DNA of 64,000 bases from Kordiimonas sediminis (GCF_014656395.1 NZ_BNCI01000001.1:1151893-1215892); one strand, 5' to 3'; numbered from the stretch's first letter, positions 7,738-18,429 are shown. The notes: generated from the sequence alone by a model not told the origin. Numbers and translations are program-made.

Positions 7738-9705
7738 TTATCTTAATATTCGAACCCGGTGGCTTGGAAATCTCAGTGTAACCGTTGTCCCTACGCTTAA
7801 CTCGCTTGACAGGGAGACGCTTCCATCATGGAACTTCATTAATTTATCCACAATAGAAAGTCCCAGCCCCATGCCCTGATAGGTTCTGACCATAGAGGTT
7901 TCAACCTGTGAGAAAGGCTTGAGAATGGTATCAATTTTATCAGGCTCGATACCAATGCCGCAATCTATAATGCTCAGAAGAAGGTCGCCTTTGTCATCAA
8001 CTGCAAGCTTGATGGTGATAGTGGAATCTTTGGGAGAGAATTTACTGGAATTACCAAGAAGGTTTAACAGTATCTGGCGAAATGCCTTGGCATCAAAATA
8101 TAAATCAACATCGCCAACACTATTCTCTATGATGATTTCATGGTCGGCATAGGATGAGTTACGCTTGAACAGTGTGATAGCGCTTTCAGTGTCTTCCAGA
8201 ACATCACGCCACTGTTCCTCTGATGTATATTCCCCAGTTTCTATGCGGGTTAGATCCAGAATGTCGTTAATGATACGAAGCAAGTGTTCCCCGCTTGATT
8301 TAATCAGTTCCGGGTATTCATCGGACGTTTCTTTGCTTCCTTTTTTCTCTGCTTCATCAGCCATGATTGTTGAAAATCCGATGATGGCATTTAGCGGGGT
8401 ACGCAGTTCATGGCTCATGTTGGCCAGAAAATGTGACTTGGCATCATTGGCTGCTTCAGCGCGTTCCTTAGCCAGATATAGTTCATGCGTGCGCTGTTGT
8501 ACCCGGTCTTCCAGGTCTGTTTTGGCGGTGGCTAATTTTAGATTTGCAATCTTTAGCTGGCGGCTGACCCGGAAAATCAGCAGGGCACCGATAATAGCTA
8601 ATATGAAGACCGCTGCGATACCCAATAGCCAGTTGCGCTGCAGATTAATCAGTCGCTCTTTGGTTGCCAGACCGGCTCGCTGCTCTTCCAGTGTATTTGC
8701 CTGATCGGCGATGCGCGCTGTGTTCTCTGCGATAATTTTTCTTTGTTCAGCTGCTTCTTGCTGTGCTGCTGCTGCCGCGCGTTCAGACCTTTCTTGTGAC
8801 TGCTGAATAGCGGTCAGGTTTTCAGTAGCCTCTGCGACGGCCCTTGCCCCGTCTTCTAGTTGCTGTTGCAAGATTGCTGCGGCTTGTTGTTGGCGGTTAA
8901 GCTTTTGCGTACTTTCTGCCAGTTTCTCTTCAAGTTCAGCTTTTTCCTGTTCGATGGCTCTTGTGGATGCCAGGGCTGCTTCTGACTGTTGCCGCAGGCT
9001 TTCAATGATTGCCCGTTGTTCTTTCAATTGATTACGCTGTAATGTCTGCTGACTTTTCAGCATTTCCAGATCGTTTTCAATTTCCTTATAGACTTCGGCA
9101 ACATCCAGTTCAGTCCCCCCTAATCTGAGCAGACTGCGATCCAGTTGCAGATATTCATAGATAATGTTGGTTCGGTTGATCGTAAATCGTACAGTATCGT
9201 TGGGGCCACGATACAGATTGATCATGTAGCTTAATGTTTCGTCGCTCTCATCTGTTACAATAAGTGTATTGGTCCGTCTGGTGCGGGCGGCGATGGATTG
9301 CAAGTCAACCGGAGGCGACGGCGCGATATAAAGAATATGAAATCTGCTTAAATCTTCATTCGGGCTAGTAGCTGATACGCTGACAGGTCGCCCTTTTTCC
9401 TGATGGTTTTGCAAAGAAGACTGTAGCTGAACCACTATATCGGGGGCATTGCCAACGATTCCTATTTCAAATTGTTCAATGTCAGCATCGTTTTGCCAGG
9501 TAACATAGGAAATAAATTTAACAAGCAGAGCAGCTTTAATCTGGGCGACATCATATTGCTGGGCCTTCAAGGGTAGTGGAAGGCTGGTGGCTAATGTCAG
9601 TAGGAAAATTGCAAAGGAAACCAGTCGAATAGTTGTGCAGAAGCGCCGTGCGAAAATTACCCGCGGAAAGTCAATATTCAACTTGTTACCAGTTTGCGAC
9701 AGCAC
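7738..9705 (-). CDS. YfiR-domain (DUF4154) sensor histidine kinase
   Basis: A 655-residue membrane histidine kinase with an unusual input. After a signal or anchor (about 25-48) comes a YfiR/DUF4154-like domain (about 51-200; [45 protein letters not shown]). A long alanine/glutamine-rich coiled coil (about 205-350) and one transmembrane helix (about 359-379) follow. The kinase core has the H-box [17 protein letters not shown] with phospho-acceptor His432 and an ATPase domain with [11 protein letters not shown] and GMGLGLSIV. There is no receiver domain or adjacent response regulator. YfiR is known as a periplasmic inhibitor of a diguanylate cyclase; here the domain is fused to a kinase. The gene lies just downstream of, and in the same direction as, a TonB-dependent receptor. 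The start is a GTG with GAGG rather far upstream, so the exact N-terminus is uncertain. Confidence 0.85.
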   Translation of the reverse strand: MLSQTGNKLNIDFPRVIFARRFCTTIRLVSFAIFLLTLATSLPLPLKAQQYDVAQIKAALLVKFISYVTWQNDADIEQFEIGIVGNAPDIVVQLQSSLQNHQEKGRPVSVSATSPNEDLSRFHILYIAPSPPVDLQSIAARTRRTNTLIVTDESDETLSYMINLYRGPNDTVRFTINRTNIIYEYLQLDRSLLRLGGTELDVAEVYKEIENDLEMLKSQQTLQRNQLKEQRAIIESLRQQSEAALASTRAIEQEKAELEEKLAESTQKLNRQQQAAAILQQQLEDGARAVAEATENLTAIQQSQERSERAAAAAQQEAAEQRKIIAENTARIADQANTLEEQRAGLATKERLINLQRNWLLGIAAVFILAIIGALLIFRVSRQLKIANLKLATAKTDLEDRVQQRTHELYLAKERAEAANDAKSHFLANMSHELRTPLNAIIGFSTIMADEAEKKGSKETSDEYPELIKSSGEHLLRIINDILDLTRIETGEYTSEEQWRDVLEDTESAITLFKRNSSYADHEIIIENSVGDVDLYFDAKAFRQILLNLLGNSSKFSPKDSTITIKLAVDDKGDLLLSIIDCGIGIEPDKIDTILKPFSQVETSMVRTYQGMGLGLSIVDKLMKFHDGSVSLSSELSVGTTVTLRFPSHRVRILR

Positions 9706-9829
9706 GTGTATGGCTTTGCCTCAGTTAATTACAATTCATCCTGCTTTTCTTTGTAAAGTACTTACGCAGAGTTAAGCAACTATGAACAATTTTATCAAAA
9801 TTACTATTCTTTATCGCTGACGCTGAATC

Positions 9830-12037
9830 TTAGAATAGAAATCTGAAACCTAGACGCATCATCCGCCGCGGCGCTGGTGTACCACGTTCAAGCCCTGCAA
9901 TTTCGCTGTAAGTTACATAGGACTTAGCGAAAATATTGGACACTTCGAAAAAGACTTCAGCAGAATCTGTCACCGAATAATTGATATGACCGTTCCAGAC
10001 ACTGAAGCTATCTAGACTGATGCGCTCAAACGCGCCGTCACCGACCGGTAGCAGTGATGGAATGCTGCTTCTGAAAAAGCCGTTTACGTTCAAATTCCAG
10101 CGATTGTGATTATAATTCAGTGCCCAAAACGCTATGTTTTTTGGAACAGCAATATCATCATATTTCAAGAGGTGAGTGAAGCCAGCGCTGATATCCAGCC
10201 CACTTGCAAGACGACCAACGACTTCAAGTTCAAGCCCTCTGTGTGATTGCTTGTGCACATTTTGTGGCTGAAAGGAATTGAAGCCAGGAAGGATTTCTTC
10301 AACCAGCACATTTTGAATGCTGTCTTGAATGCGGTTGGTAAAAAAGGTTGCTGTGACTTTGATATTCTCAAATCGGTGCGAGGCAGAGAATTCAAAACTG
10401 TTGTTGGTTTCGGGTTGCAGGTCTGGATTGCCGACAATCGAGGAGGAGATCTCGGACCTTTGCTCAGAAATTGTTGGAGCACGGAATGCTTGCCCGAACA
10501 AGGCCTTGATAACAGTCTCAGAGAAAGGCTGGAAGACTACGCCGCCCCTGAAAGTTATTTTGCTGCCTGTATCTTCGTAAGAATCGTAACGAATGCCACT
10601 GGTCAGGGATAGTTTTTCCGCTATGGCGAATTCGTCCTGCAGATACATGTGGAAAACATTTCGGGCGTATTTTTCTAACAGGTAAATTTCTTCCCCGGTA
10701 AAGGGGGCGCCGGGGCCACCATAAAAGCCGACTGCCAGACCCGGCTCAGAAAGTGGAATAACATCAGCACCGTTGCTGTTCAGTGTTGCTAAGCCGTCGA
10801 AGTTGCCCTGAAAAGAAACTCTGCCAGTTGACTGCCTATGGACCGAGGAGCCAAAAGAAACCACATGTCTGTCAGACGGTGTCCATGTCAGATTAAGACC
10901 GGTTTCAATTTCTTTTGATGCCCGAGTATTACCGCCTATGAAGGCAAGATTTGCACCATTGGACCAAATATTTGCGGCAGAGAAATCCGCCGGGAACAGT
11001 CGTGTTGTGAAGGAATAGCGTATCCGGTGATAGGTTGCGTACGCTTCCGCATTCAAGGCATCATTGATATCCGCAACGTAACTGGCGCGCAGGAAAAGAT
11101 TTTTCGTCTTTGTTCGTAGGTGATCATCAATGTAATTCAGACCACCACCCGAGACAAATCCCTTTTTATTACGGTAAAAATAGTCCGCAGTCAGGGTCAG
11201 ACCCCCCGCGGCGGCTCTGCCCGATAGGTCCATCTCCGAGATCGGGTCCCGTGTCTGAAAGTTTTCCCCGAAAAAGTCATAAAAAGGATCGTATGTTTCC
11301 CCGCGGGTCTTACCGTAACGGGCTGAGGTCGTGATGGTGGTTTTACCGATCGGCTGACCCCAAAATACACCAGCATCATACGTGCCGTGATCCCCTATGA
11401 TACCGTATATTTCGTTGCCGGTTGTTTTGGGCACGAGGTTAATGACACCGGACTGGGCATTGGACCCATAGAGAGCCGAACCGGGGCCGCGAATAACCTC
11501 AACCCTTTCGATGAAATTTAGGTTGATTTCGGGTGTTGTCTCGAACACGCCACCACCGACGGGGTCATTCATCCGCATACCGTCCAGCAGTACCAGCACA
11601 TCTGGAGAAACACTGCCTGTTCGGCGCCCCCGGAAAACGGCACTGCGCGATATATGGTCTGTCCGGTTTGTATAGACACCGGGCACATAGTTTAACAGGT
11701 CTTCCAGCTTGTGTACCCCAAGCCTGCGAATGTCTGTTTCGCTAAAGACGGTGACAGTAGAGGGGGCTTCCGTGATTTTTTGCGTACGGCGTGTGGCAAT
11801 GGAGACCTGAATTTCCATCAATTCTTCAATGGATAAATCAAGAAGCGATTCTGTCGCCCCTTTGGCAAGCGGTGTCTCTAACGCGTGAACAGCAGCCCCT
11901 GAAACCACGGTAGCAATAACACCGAGGGCAGACATATATCCAAACCATGTTGCAGCGATCGTTCGGGCCATAACATTCTCTTTGCCAGTCCCCATGTGCA
12001 GCATTGTCAGTATGGGCTTTGTGAAGAAAAAATTCAA
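9830..12037 (-). CDS. TonB-dependent outer-membrane receptor
   Basis: About 713-735 aa. The longest frame starts at 12037, but an ATG at 11971 (MARTIAATW) gives a more normal signal peptide; the start is undecided. After the signal comes LLDLSIEELMEIQVSIATRR, then the plug domain (TEAPSTVTVFSETDI, VLVLLDGMRMNDP, ERVEVIRGPGSALYG) and a 22-strand-type barrel ending in FRFLF with terminal aromatic. The LSIEELMxIxV leader is typical of receptors whose genes neighbour YfiR-like and signalling proteins rather than siderophore biosynthesis genes. The kinase gene follows 124 bases downstream in the same direction, so they may be co-regulated. The ligand is unknown. No Fur box was convincingly seen upstream. 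Confidence 0.88.
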   Translation of the reverse strand: MNFFFTKPILTMLHMGTGKENVMARTIAATWFGYMSALGVIATVVSGAAVHALETPLAKGATESLLDLSIEELMEIQVSIATRRTQKITEAPSTVTVFSETDIRRLGVHKLEDLLNYVPGVYTNRTDHISRSAVFRGRRTGSVSPDVLVLLDGMRMNDPVGGGVFETTPEINLNFIERVEVIRGPGSALYGSNAQSGVINLVPKTTGNEIYGIIGDHGTYDAGVFWGQPIGKTTITTSARYGKTRGETYDPFYDFFGENFQTRDPISEMDLSGRAAAGGLTLTADYFYRNKKGFVSGGGLNYIDDHLRTKTKNLFLRASYVADINDALNAEAYATYHRIRYSFTTRLFPADFSAANIWSNGANLAFIGGNTRASKEIETGLNLTWTPSDRHVVSFGSSVHRQSTGRVSFQGNFDGLATLNSNGADVIPLSEPGLAVGFYGGPGAPFTGEEIYLLEKYARNVFHMYLQDEFAIAEKLSLTSGIRYDSYEDTGSKITFRGGVVFQPFSETVIKALFGQAFRAPTISEQRSEISSSIVGNPDLQPETNNSFEFSASHRFENIKVTATFFTNRIQDSIQNVLVEEILPGFNSFQPQNVHKQSHRGLELEVVGRLASGLDISAGFTHLLKYDDIAVPKNIAFWALNYNHNRWNLNVNGFFRSSIPSLLPVGDGAFERISLDSFSVWNGHINYSVTDSAEVFFEVSNIFAKSYVTYSEIAGLERGTPAPRRMMRLGFRFLF

Positions 12038-12388
12038 CGGGAATATGACATGACTACCGGTAAACTATACAAAAGCGATAGGAAATATCTCCTTCACTTC
12101 AGGTTAGATATACTAATGGTAATCGCACCTTGTAAAAAAGCTGACGCGACCTAGATTCTGACATGTATTTGCCACGATTGCTTTGTAGCGATCCTGCGCG
12201 TAGCCTCAATAATGGCAATCGGGCCAGTTTTCCGGTATCCTTTATTGTGGCTGTTTTTGTTACAGCACGCGTGCTGTGACAGTATTTTGTGCTCTGATCT
12301 ACAGATTCAGAAGCGTTCTTATCCAAGCCGCTCGCTGTTGCGTTTCTTTCATGACCCCGGCCGGCAAAAAAAATTCCGAGACTGTTTT
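12038..12388. other. Divergent intergenic region (receptor / efflux adaptor)
   Basis: About 350 bases holding the promoters for the minus-strand receptor and the plus-strand efflux operon. A plus-strand frame beginning at 12212 is only the in-frame extension of the adaptor gene. I saw no convincing hairpin, repeat or regulator site; in particular no regulator gene for the pump lies here. Confidence 0.4.
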
Positions 12389-13543
12389 ATGACCGTATCT
12401 ACCCAACGTATCCGACAAAAACTTGGCATCTTTTTCCTCCTGATCGGAGGATGGAGCACTATTCTATCTGCCCAGCAGGCACTGCCCGTAGACGTTGCGA
12501 CGCCGCTGACGGACTCTGTCACTGAATATAATGAATATACGGGGCGTTTCGAAGCACCGCAGGCCGTTGATATTCGTGCCCGTGTTTCTGGCTATATTCA
12601 GGAAATCAGGTTTCGGGACGGTCAGGATGTAGAAAAAGGGGACGTCCTTGTTGTGATTGACCCCCGGCCTTATCGGGCTGTTGTTGCTCAGGCGCGTGCT
12701 GATGAAAGCCACGCTGCTGCTATGAAAAAACTTGCGGAACTGGAAGTGGTCCGGGGCGAAAGTCTGGCCAGAACAGATAATATCCCGGTCGACGAGTTGG
12801 ACCGCCGCCGTGCCAATCTGGAGGCTGCCAATGCTACGCTTGAGGCTGCTCGCGCTCGTCTGGTACTGGCCGAACTGGATTTGGAATATACCGAGGTAAA
12901 GGCACCATTTGACGGGCGCCTGTCCCGCAAGCTTGTTGATGTTGGGGCGCTCGTATCTGGTGGATCATCCCAGTCTATGCCTTTGGTGAATATCGTCAGC
13001 AAGGGCCAGGTGCATTTTTGGTTTGATGCCCCCGAGGCAGATTACATCCGTTTCATTCGTCTTGATTCTGCCGGGGAACGAGTTTCTGCCCGCTTTGAAC
13101 AAAAAAAGGTCTTTGTCCGCCTGATGGATGAAGACGAATGGACACGGGAAGGGGTTCTGGATTTTATCGACAACCGGATTAGTGAAGGCGCGGGTACCAT
13201 GCGCGGCCGTGCCGTATTTGATAATGCGGGCGAGCTGCTTCTTCCCGGTACGTTTGGGCGTTTGCGGCTGCCAGCTTATGGGCCGCATGAAGTTATGCTT
13301 CTGCCGGATAGTGCAATTGTGTCGGATCAGGGACGCAAGCTTGTTTATATTGTCGGCGCGAACAATATCGTAGGTGTTCGTGTTGTGGAAACTGGACCGC
13401 TGGCCAAAGGGATGCGGATAATCCGGTCGGGCATCTCCCCAGATCAGGAGGTGATTGTCGGCGGCGGTGCACGTATTCGGCCTGGGATGCAGGTATCGCC
13501 TACGCGCATAACGCTGTCCACTGATCCCCAAACCGGTTCGTAA
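12389..13543 (+). CDS. RND efflux periplasmic adaptor (MexE/AcrA-like)
   Basis: Membrane fusion protein of a resistance-nodulation-division pump, 384 aa from the ATG at 12389. The open frame extends to 12212, but those 59 residues lack adaptor features, while the chosen start gives a signal sequence (IFFLLIGGWSTILSAQQ). Characteristic segments are EYNEYTGRFEAPQAVDIRAR, VSGYIQEIRFRDGQDVEKGD and VIDPRPYRA of the lipoyl domain, an alpha-helical hairpin rich in Ala/Glu, and the second lipoyl half ELDLEYTEVKAPFDGRL. It lacks the N-terminal lipoprotein cysteine found in AcrA and so resembles soluble or uncleaved adaptors. It precedes the pump gene by 11 bases. Together they would export drugs or toxic organics across both membranes with an outer-membrane channel encoded elsewhere. 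Confidence 0.9.
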   Translation: MTVSTQRIRQKLGIFFLLIGGWSTILSAQQALPVDVATPLTDSVTEYNEYTGRFEAPQAVDIRARVSGYIQEIRFRDGQDVEKGDVLVVIDPRPYRAVVAQARADESHAAAMKKLAELEVVRGESLARTDNIPVDELDRRRANLEAANATLEAARARLVLAELDLEYTEVKAPFDGRLSRKLVDVGALVSGGSSQSMPLVNIVSKGQVHFWFDAPEADYIRFIRLDSAGERVSARFEQKKVFVRLMDEDEWTREGVLDFIDNRISEGAGTMRGRAVFDNAGELLLPGTFGRLRLPAYGPHEVMLLPDSAIVSDQGRKLVYIVGANNIVGVRVVETGPLAKGMRIIRSGISPDQEVIVGGGARIRPGMQVSPTRITLSTDPQTGS

Positions 13544-13554
13544 GGAAACAGCCC

Positions 13555-16500
13555 ATGCGATTTTTCCAGAACTTTATCGACCGGCCAATCCTTGCGACGG
13601 TTATCTCGATCCTGATTATCATTGTGGGCGGGGTGAGCTATTTTAGCCTGCCTGTATCCCAGTATCCAGATGTAGCCCCGCCGACAATCCAGATTACAGC
13701 CAACTACCCAGGGGCATCTGCCGAGGTGGTTGCAGATACAGTCGCCACCCCGATCGAGCAGGAAATCAATGGTGTTGAAGGCATGCTGTATATGCTGTCG
13801 CAGGCCACGGGGGATGGCAGGCTAACCATTACTGTAACCTTTGAGACAGGCACCGATCTGGATAGCGCACAGGTGCTGGTCCAGAACCGGGTGGCGATTG
13901 CTGAACCCAGGTTACCTGAATCCGTCCGGCGGCTCGGAGTTGTGACACGTAAGAACTCCCCCGATCTGATGATGGTTATTCACTTAAGCTCGCCCGATGG
14001 CAGCCGGGACCAGCTGTATATTTCCAATTATGCCAAAACCCAGATTGTTGACCGATTGGCGCGGATTGAAGGTGTGGGCGAAGCGCGTATCTTTGCGGAG
14101 CGTTCCTATTCCATGCGCGTTTGGCTTGACCCGGACAAGATTGCTGCACGGGGTCTGACTGCAGGCGAAGTTGTGAGTGCCCTGCGCCGGAATAATTTAC
14201 AGGTCGCCTCTGGCGTTGTGAACCAGTTACCGGTGGAAAATCAGGGGGCGTTTGAATTGGGGGTCAGAACCCTTGGCCGGCTAACTGCGCCAGAGCAATT
14301 CCAGGAAATTGTGGTCAAAACGGATGATGAAGGACGCATTACACGGGTTGGTGACATTGCCCGCGTCGAACTGGGGGCACAGGACTTTTCCAACAATGGC
14401 TATTTGGGGACTGTTCCGGCATTGCCGGTAGCTATATTCCAGCGGCCTGGCTCTAACGCGCTGGAGACAGCAGCATCCCTGATCCAAACCATGCAGGAGC
14501 TGTCAGAGGATTTCCCGATTGGTGTGGAATATACCATTGCCTATAATCCCACGGAGTATATCGCAAAGTCCGTCGATGCGGTTTATGCCACTATTTTTGA
14601 GGCAGTCTTTCTGGTTGTCTTGGTGATCATGGTGTTTTTGCAGTCGTGGCGGGCTTCGCTTATTCCTGTCATTGCCATACCGATTTCCCTGATCGGGACA
14701 TTTGCGGTTATGGCTGCCTTTGGTTTTTCCATTAATAATCTGACGCTGTTTGGTCTTGTTCTGGCGGTTGGAATTGTGGTCGATGACGCCATTGTGGTTG
14801 TTGAGAATGTGGAACGCTATCTGAAGCAGGGGATGTCCGCCCGTGAAGCGGCGCGCAAAACCTTGACCGAGGTCGGTGGCGCCCTGATTGCGATTGCGCT
14901 TGTTCTGGTAGCGGTCTTCCTGCCGGCAGCGTTTATCGAAGGCATCAGTGGTCAGTTCTACCGTCAGTTCGCGCTGACTATTGCAACGGCGACGGTAATT
15001 TCTGCTGTCGTGTCCCTGACATTGTCGCCGGCGCTGTCTGCCTTACTTCTAAAAGGGCATGCGGACGGAGTTTCTGATGCCGATGATGGTGAGGACGAGG
15101 CTGTGGCACATTCCAGCAGTCAATCAATCTTCGGCAGATTATCAGACCGGTTTAATGCGGGTTTTGACCGTTTGGCTGATTGGTATGGTGCGCTTACGCG
15201 CCGTATTTTGAAACGATTGTTCCTGGTTGGCAGCGTGTATGTTGCCCTGATCGTTGCGACAGGTTTGATGTTTGTGCGGGTTCCTGCGGGCTTCATTCCG
15301 CAGCAGGATCTGGGGTATTTCATAACGGTAATACAGTTGCCTCCTGGGTCGTCGTTAAGTCGTACCGATGAAGTTGTTCGCCGCGCTGTAAAACTCATTG
15401 TCGACCACCCGGCGATTGATAATGCGGCTGCTTTTGCGGGCTTTGATGGCGCTACCTTCACAAACGCCCCGAATGCAGGGGCAATTTTCTCGCCCATGAA
15501 ACCATTTGAGGAACGTCTGAAAGAAGGCTGGACCATCGAGAAAGTTATGGCTGATATTCAGGGGCAGTTATTTGGCATCAAAGAGGCAATGATCTTCGCG
15601 GTTCAGCCACCTCCTGTTGCCGGAATTGGTAGTGCCGGTGGCTGGAAACTCTATGTGCAGGACCGAAACGGGCGGGGGTCAGTTGCGCTTGCGCAGCAAA
15701 CCTTTGCGATGATGGGTGCAGGATCACAAAACCCTGTGCTGCAGCGCCCTTTCACCCTGTTTAATACATCAACACCGCAAATCTTTGCTGATATTGACAG
15801 GGCCAAGGCAGAAATGCTGGGTGTATCGTCTGACCGGGTTTTTGAAACACTGGAGGTGTATCTCGGCTCTGCTTTCGTTAATGATTTTAATTTCCTTGGC
15901 AGAACCTACAGGGTTACAGCACGGGCAGATAGCGAATTTCGGGATGAACCGGAAGATATTGCGCGGCTAAGGACCAGGTCCGATACTGGTGCCATGGTGC
16001 CGCTCGGGTCAGTAACCAAATTTGAAAACCAAACGGCGCCTTACCGGGTGTCTCGCTATAATCTTTACCCTGCTGCCGAATTGATCGGGGATGTGTCTGC
16101 GGGCCATTCAACCGGGGAGGCTATTCAGGAAATAGAAACGCTGGCAGAAAAAATACTGCCGGACGGGTTTGCGATTGAATGGACTGATCTGGCGTATCAG
16201 GAGAAAAATCAGGGCGATACAGGGGTGTTTGTTTTTGTTCTGGCTGTGGTTTTTGTCTTCTTGCTTCTGGCCGCCCTGTACGAAAGCTGGTTGTTGCCAT
16301 TGGCAGTGATATTGATTGTTCCGATGTGTATTCTGGCCGCGATGATTGGTATTTCTATGCGGGGCATGGACAATAACATTCTCACACAGATTGGTTTGTT
16401 GGTTCTTGTAGGACTTGCGGCCAAGAACGCGATCCTGATTGTTGAATTTGCCCGCCAGCTAGAACAGGAAGGACGCTCCCGCGTGGAGGCTGCGATCGAG

Positions 16501-16743
16501 GCAGCACGCCTGCGCCTGCGCCCTATCTTGATGACGTCTTTCGCCTTTATCTTTGGCGTGGTGCCGCTGGTGATTGCTTCGGGTGCCGGTGCTGAAATGC
16601 GACAGGCACTTGGAACAGCAGTTTTCTCAGGAATGCTTGGGGTGACACTGTTCGGTCTGTTGCTTACCCCCGCTTTCTATGTCGTGTGTCGGTCTCTTGC
16701 ACGTAAGGAAAAAGCCCCAGATAGCTCCGAAGCAGCGGATTAA
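13555..16743 (+). CDS. RND multidrug efflux transporter (HAE-1, MexF-like)
   Basis: 1062-residue inner-membrane proton antiporter of the hydrophobe/amphiphile efflux family. The N-terminus FFQNFIDRPILATVISILII is the conserved first helix, followed by the porter domain (SQYPDVAPPTIQITANYPGA). Membrane segments carry GIVVDDAIVVVENVE, whose aspartate pair is the proton relay, and the second repeat contains GLAAKNAILIVEFARQ. Length is normal. AAGGAAACAGCCC precedes the ATG. Sequence style (VLVQNRVAIAEPRLPESVRRLGV) is closer to MexF than AcrB as I recall them. No outer-membrane factor or TetR/LysR regulator lies adjacent, so the pump presumably borrows a TolC-type channel. It ends with an intrinsic terminator. 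Confidence 0.93.
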   Translation: MRFFQNFIDRPILATVISILIIIVGGVSYFSLPVSQYPDVAPPTIQITANYPGASAEVVADTVATPIEQEINGVEGMLYMLSQATGDGRLTITVTFETGTDLDSAQVLVQNRVAIAEPRLPESVRRLGVVTRKNSPDLMMVIHLSSPDGSRDQLYISNYAKTQIVDRLARIEGVGEARIFAERSYSMRVWLDPDKIAARGLTAGEVVSALRRNNLQVASGVVNQLPVENQGAFELGVRTLGRLTAPEQFQEIVVKTDDEGRITRVGDIARVELGAQDFSNNGYLGTVPALPVAIFQRPGSNALETAASLIQTMQELSEDFPIGVEYTIAYNPTEYIAKSVDAVYATIFEAVFLVVLVIMVFLQSWRASLIPVIAIPISLIGTFAVMAAFGFSINNLTLFGLVLAVGIVVDDAIVVVENVERYLKQGMSAREAARKTLTEVGGALIAIALVLVAVFLPAAFIEGISGQFYRQFALTIATATVISAVVSLTLSPALSALLLKGHADGVSDADDGEDEAVAHSSSQSIFGRLSDRFNAGFDRLADWYGALTRRILKRLFLVGSVYVALIVATGLMFVRVPAGFIPQQDLGYFITVIQLPPGSSLSRTDEVVRRAVKLIVDHPAIDNAAAFAGFDGATFTNAPNAGAIFSPMKPFEERLKEGWTIEKVMADIQGQLFGIKEAMIFAVQPPPVAGIGSAGGWKLYVQDRNGRGSVALAQQTFAMMGAGSQNPVLQRPFTLFNTSTPQIFADIDRAKAEMLGVSSDRVFETLEVYLGSAFVNDFNFLGRTYRVTARADSEFRDEPEDIARLRTRSDTGAMVPLGSVTKFENQTAPYRVSRYNLYPAAELIGDVSAGHSTGEAIQEIETLAEKILPDGFAIEWTDLAYQEKNQGDTGVFVFVLAVVFVFLLLAALYESWLLPLAVILIVPMCILAAMIGISMRGMDNNILTQIGLLVLVGLAAKNAILIVEFARQLEQEGRSRVEAAIEAARLRLRPILMTSFAFIFGVVPLVIASGAGAEMRQALGTAVFSGMLGVTLFGLLLTPAFYVVCRSLARKEKAPDSSEAAD

Positions 16744-16798
16744 ACGTATCGAGTGATCGAACAACTGTGCTGCCTTATGGCTACGCCATGTAAGACGA

Positions 16799-16831
16799 TA
16801 AAGCCCGGCGGGATTTCTGCCGGGCTTTTTT
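16799..16831 (+). terminator. Intrinsic terminator after the efflux operon
   Basis: Nine-base perfect stem AAGCCCGGC / GCCGGGCTT with a nine-base loop, followed by a T-run, 55 bases after the pump stop codon. The opposing kinase gene ends at 16876, so it may also insulate convergent transcription. Confidence 0.88.
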
Positions 16832-16875
16832 GTATCTGAAGCGGTTGAGGAAATGCGGTGGCATTGATGTCTGCA

Positions 16876-18429
16876 TTAGATGGTTTCTGGTAGATTTCTG
16901 GGGAAGGTCAGCGTTACGGTGGTGCCGACATCTTTCGTGGATTTAATCGTGATTGACCCTTCCAGAAGCGCGGTGAATTCGTGGATTAACGGAATACCCA
17001 GACCAGTACCGGAATGGTCACGTGCATAGGTAGACTGAACCTGGCCAAAGTGAGCGCTGGCAATCGCGAGTTCTTCCGGGGTCATGCCGATACCCGTATC
17101 CTCAATCTCGATTAAATATTCAGTATCAACATTTGTCCCGCTGATACGCACTGCGCCGCCTTGGTCGGTGAATTTGATGGCATTGGACAGCACATTCAGC
17201 AGAATTTGGCGCAATATTTTTTTGTCTGTGTACATCAGCATTTTGTCTAGCGAGCAGGAAACATGCAGCTCTTTTTTGCTTGCGCTTGGCTCAAGTGTTG
17301 CCACACATTCTTCAATTTCTGCGTCCACCTCAAATTCTTCCGGGCGTGTCTGCCACTTGCCGGCTTCGATTTTCGAGAGGTCGAGAATATCGTTGATTAT
17401 AGAAAGCAGATGGACGCCGCTTTCATGAATATGTTCGATATATTCTTTGTTTCGCTTGTTGGTGATGGGCTCGAAAATACCAAGACGCATCATGTCGCTG
17501 AAACCAATAATGGCATTCAGCGGGGTGCGTATTTCGTGGCTCATATTGGCCAGAAATTCTGATTTTGCCTGATTGGCTTTGTCAATATCAGATACAAAGC
17601 GGCTAGCACGTTTGAAGAATATTGCGAAGGCAGCGCTGGCAACCCCGAAGATCAACAGAAAGGGAATGGCGGTATCCATTAGAATTTCCGTTCCTGGGGT
17701 TCTTGGCTGCCATGACAGGATATAGGGTAGATCATCCGAATACACAGTTGGGAAGAAAGACCTGTCAATTGGCATATGTACCGCAGAAGGTATTTCGGTT
17801 GATGTGTGTAAATGAACATCATGAATGGAAAGCCTGTCGCCGAATGCCTGCAGGTTATCGGGCCGCATTTCCCGTATAAAGATCAGTACGGGGCGTCGTT
17901 CTGGTTTGGGCAGGGGCTCGGATTTTTCCAGAAGGTTCTGGACCATGCCGATGCCGAGTATAAAGAAACGTCCATCTTTCAGTACAAGAGCAGAGCCGGA
18001 CTTGGAGCTACTATTGTCTACGGCTTCAAATGTTTGCAGGTAAGTAAGTAGATCAGGCAGAATCAGATTGGCGTCATATAGTGAAGGGTCTTCAAAATAC
18101 TGGAAAAAAATCGTGTCATTCTCGTCGAGAATAATCACCCCATCAATGAAGTCGATACCATTGACGGTTTCGCCTATAGTGACTTTTGCCCACTCTAAGT
18201 TGGGTTTGTTGTAGAGATTTTCATAAGCGTCTGCCCACCAGCTATTGTCTTCTGCAATCAGGGCCAGGCTGCGTCCCAAATCCCCAACCTGTGCCTCAAG
18301 CACGCGTGCATCGGATCGGATAACTTCTTCGTCAGCGCGACCAACGGCCTCTTGCAAAATATACACAAACCCTGCAGCACAAATTAACAGGATGCTGACT
18401 ACAGGTATGGTGAGTTGCCTTATGTACAC
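16876..18429 (-). CDS. CHASE4-domain sensor histidine kinase
   Basis: 517 residues. An N-terminal membrane helix (about 7-27) and a second one (about 253-271) enclose a periplasmic CHASE4-type sensor: EDNSWWADAYENLY, then GIDFIDGVIILDENDTIFFQYF are its recognisable parts. The cytoplasmic kinase core has H-box [20 protein letters not shown] with His298, an N-box around LLNVLSNAIKFTDQGG and G-boxes DTGIGMTPEE and GTGLGIPLIHE. There is no receiver domain or partner regulator nearby, so it is an orphan kinase. The start is GTG at 18429, preceded by GGAGAG at ideal spacing. The core is very close in style to the YfiR-domain kinase at 7738, suggesting a shared lineage of kinase modules with swapped sensors. 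Confidence 0.88.
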   Translation of the reverse strand: MYIRQLTIPVVSILLICAAGFVYILQEAVGRADEEVIRSDARVLEAQVGDLGRSLALIAEDNSWWADAYENLYNKPNLEWAKVTIGETVNGIDFIDGVIILDENDTIFFQYFEDPSLYDANLILPDLLTYLQTFEAVDNSSSKSGSALVLKDGRFFILGIGMVQNLLEKSEPLPKPERRPVLIFIREMRPDNLQAFGDRLSIHDVHLHTSTEIPSAVHMPIDRSFFPTVYSDDLPYILSWQPRTPGTEILMDTAIPFLLIFGVASAAFAIFFKRASRFVSDIDKANQAKSEFLANMSHEIRTPLNAIIGFSDMMRLGIFEPITNKRNKEYIEHIHESGVHLLSIINDILDLSKIEAGKWQTRPEEFEVDAEIEECVATLEPSASKKELHVSCSLDKMLMYTDKKILRQILLNVLSNAIKFTDQGGAVRISGTNVDTEYLIEIEDTGIGMTPEELAIASAHFGQVQSTYARDHSGTGLGIPLIHEFTALLEGSITIKSTKDVGTTVTLTFPRNLPETI

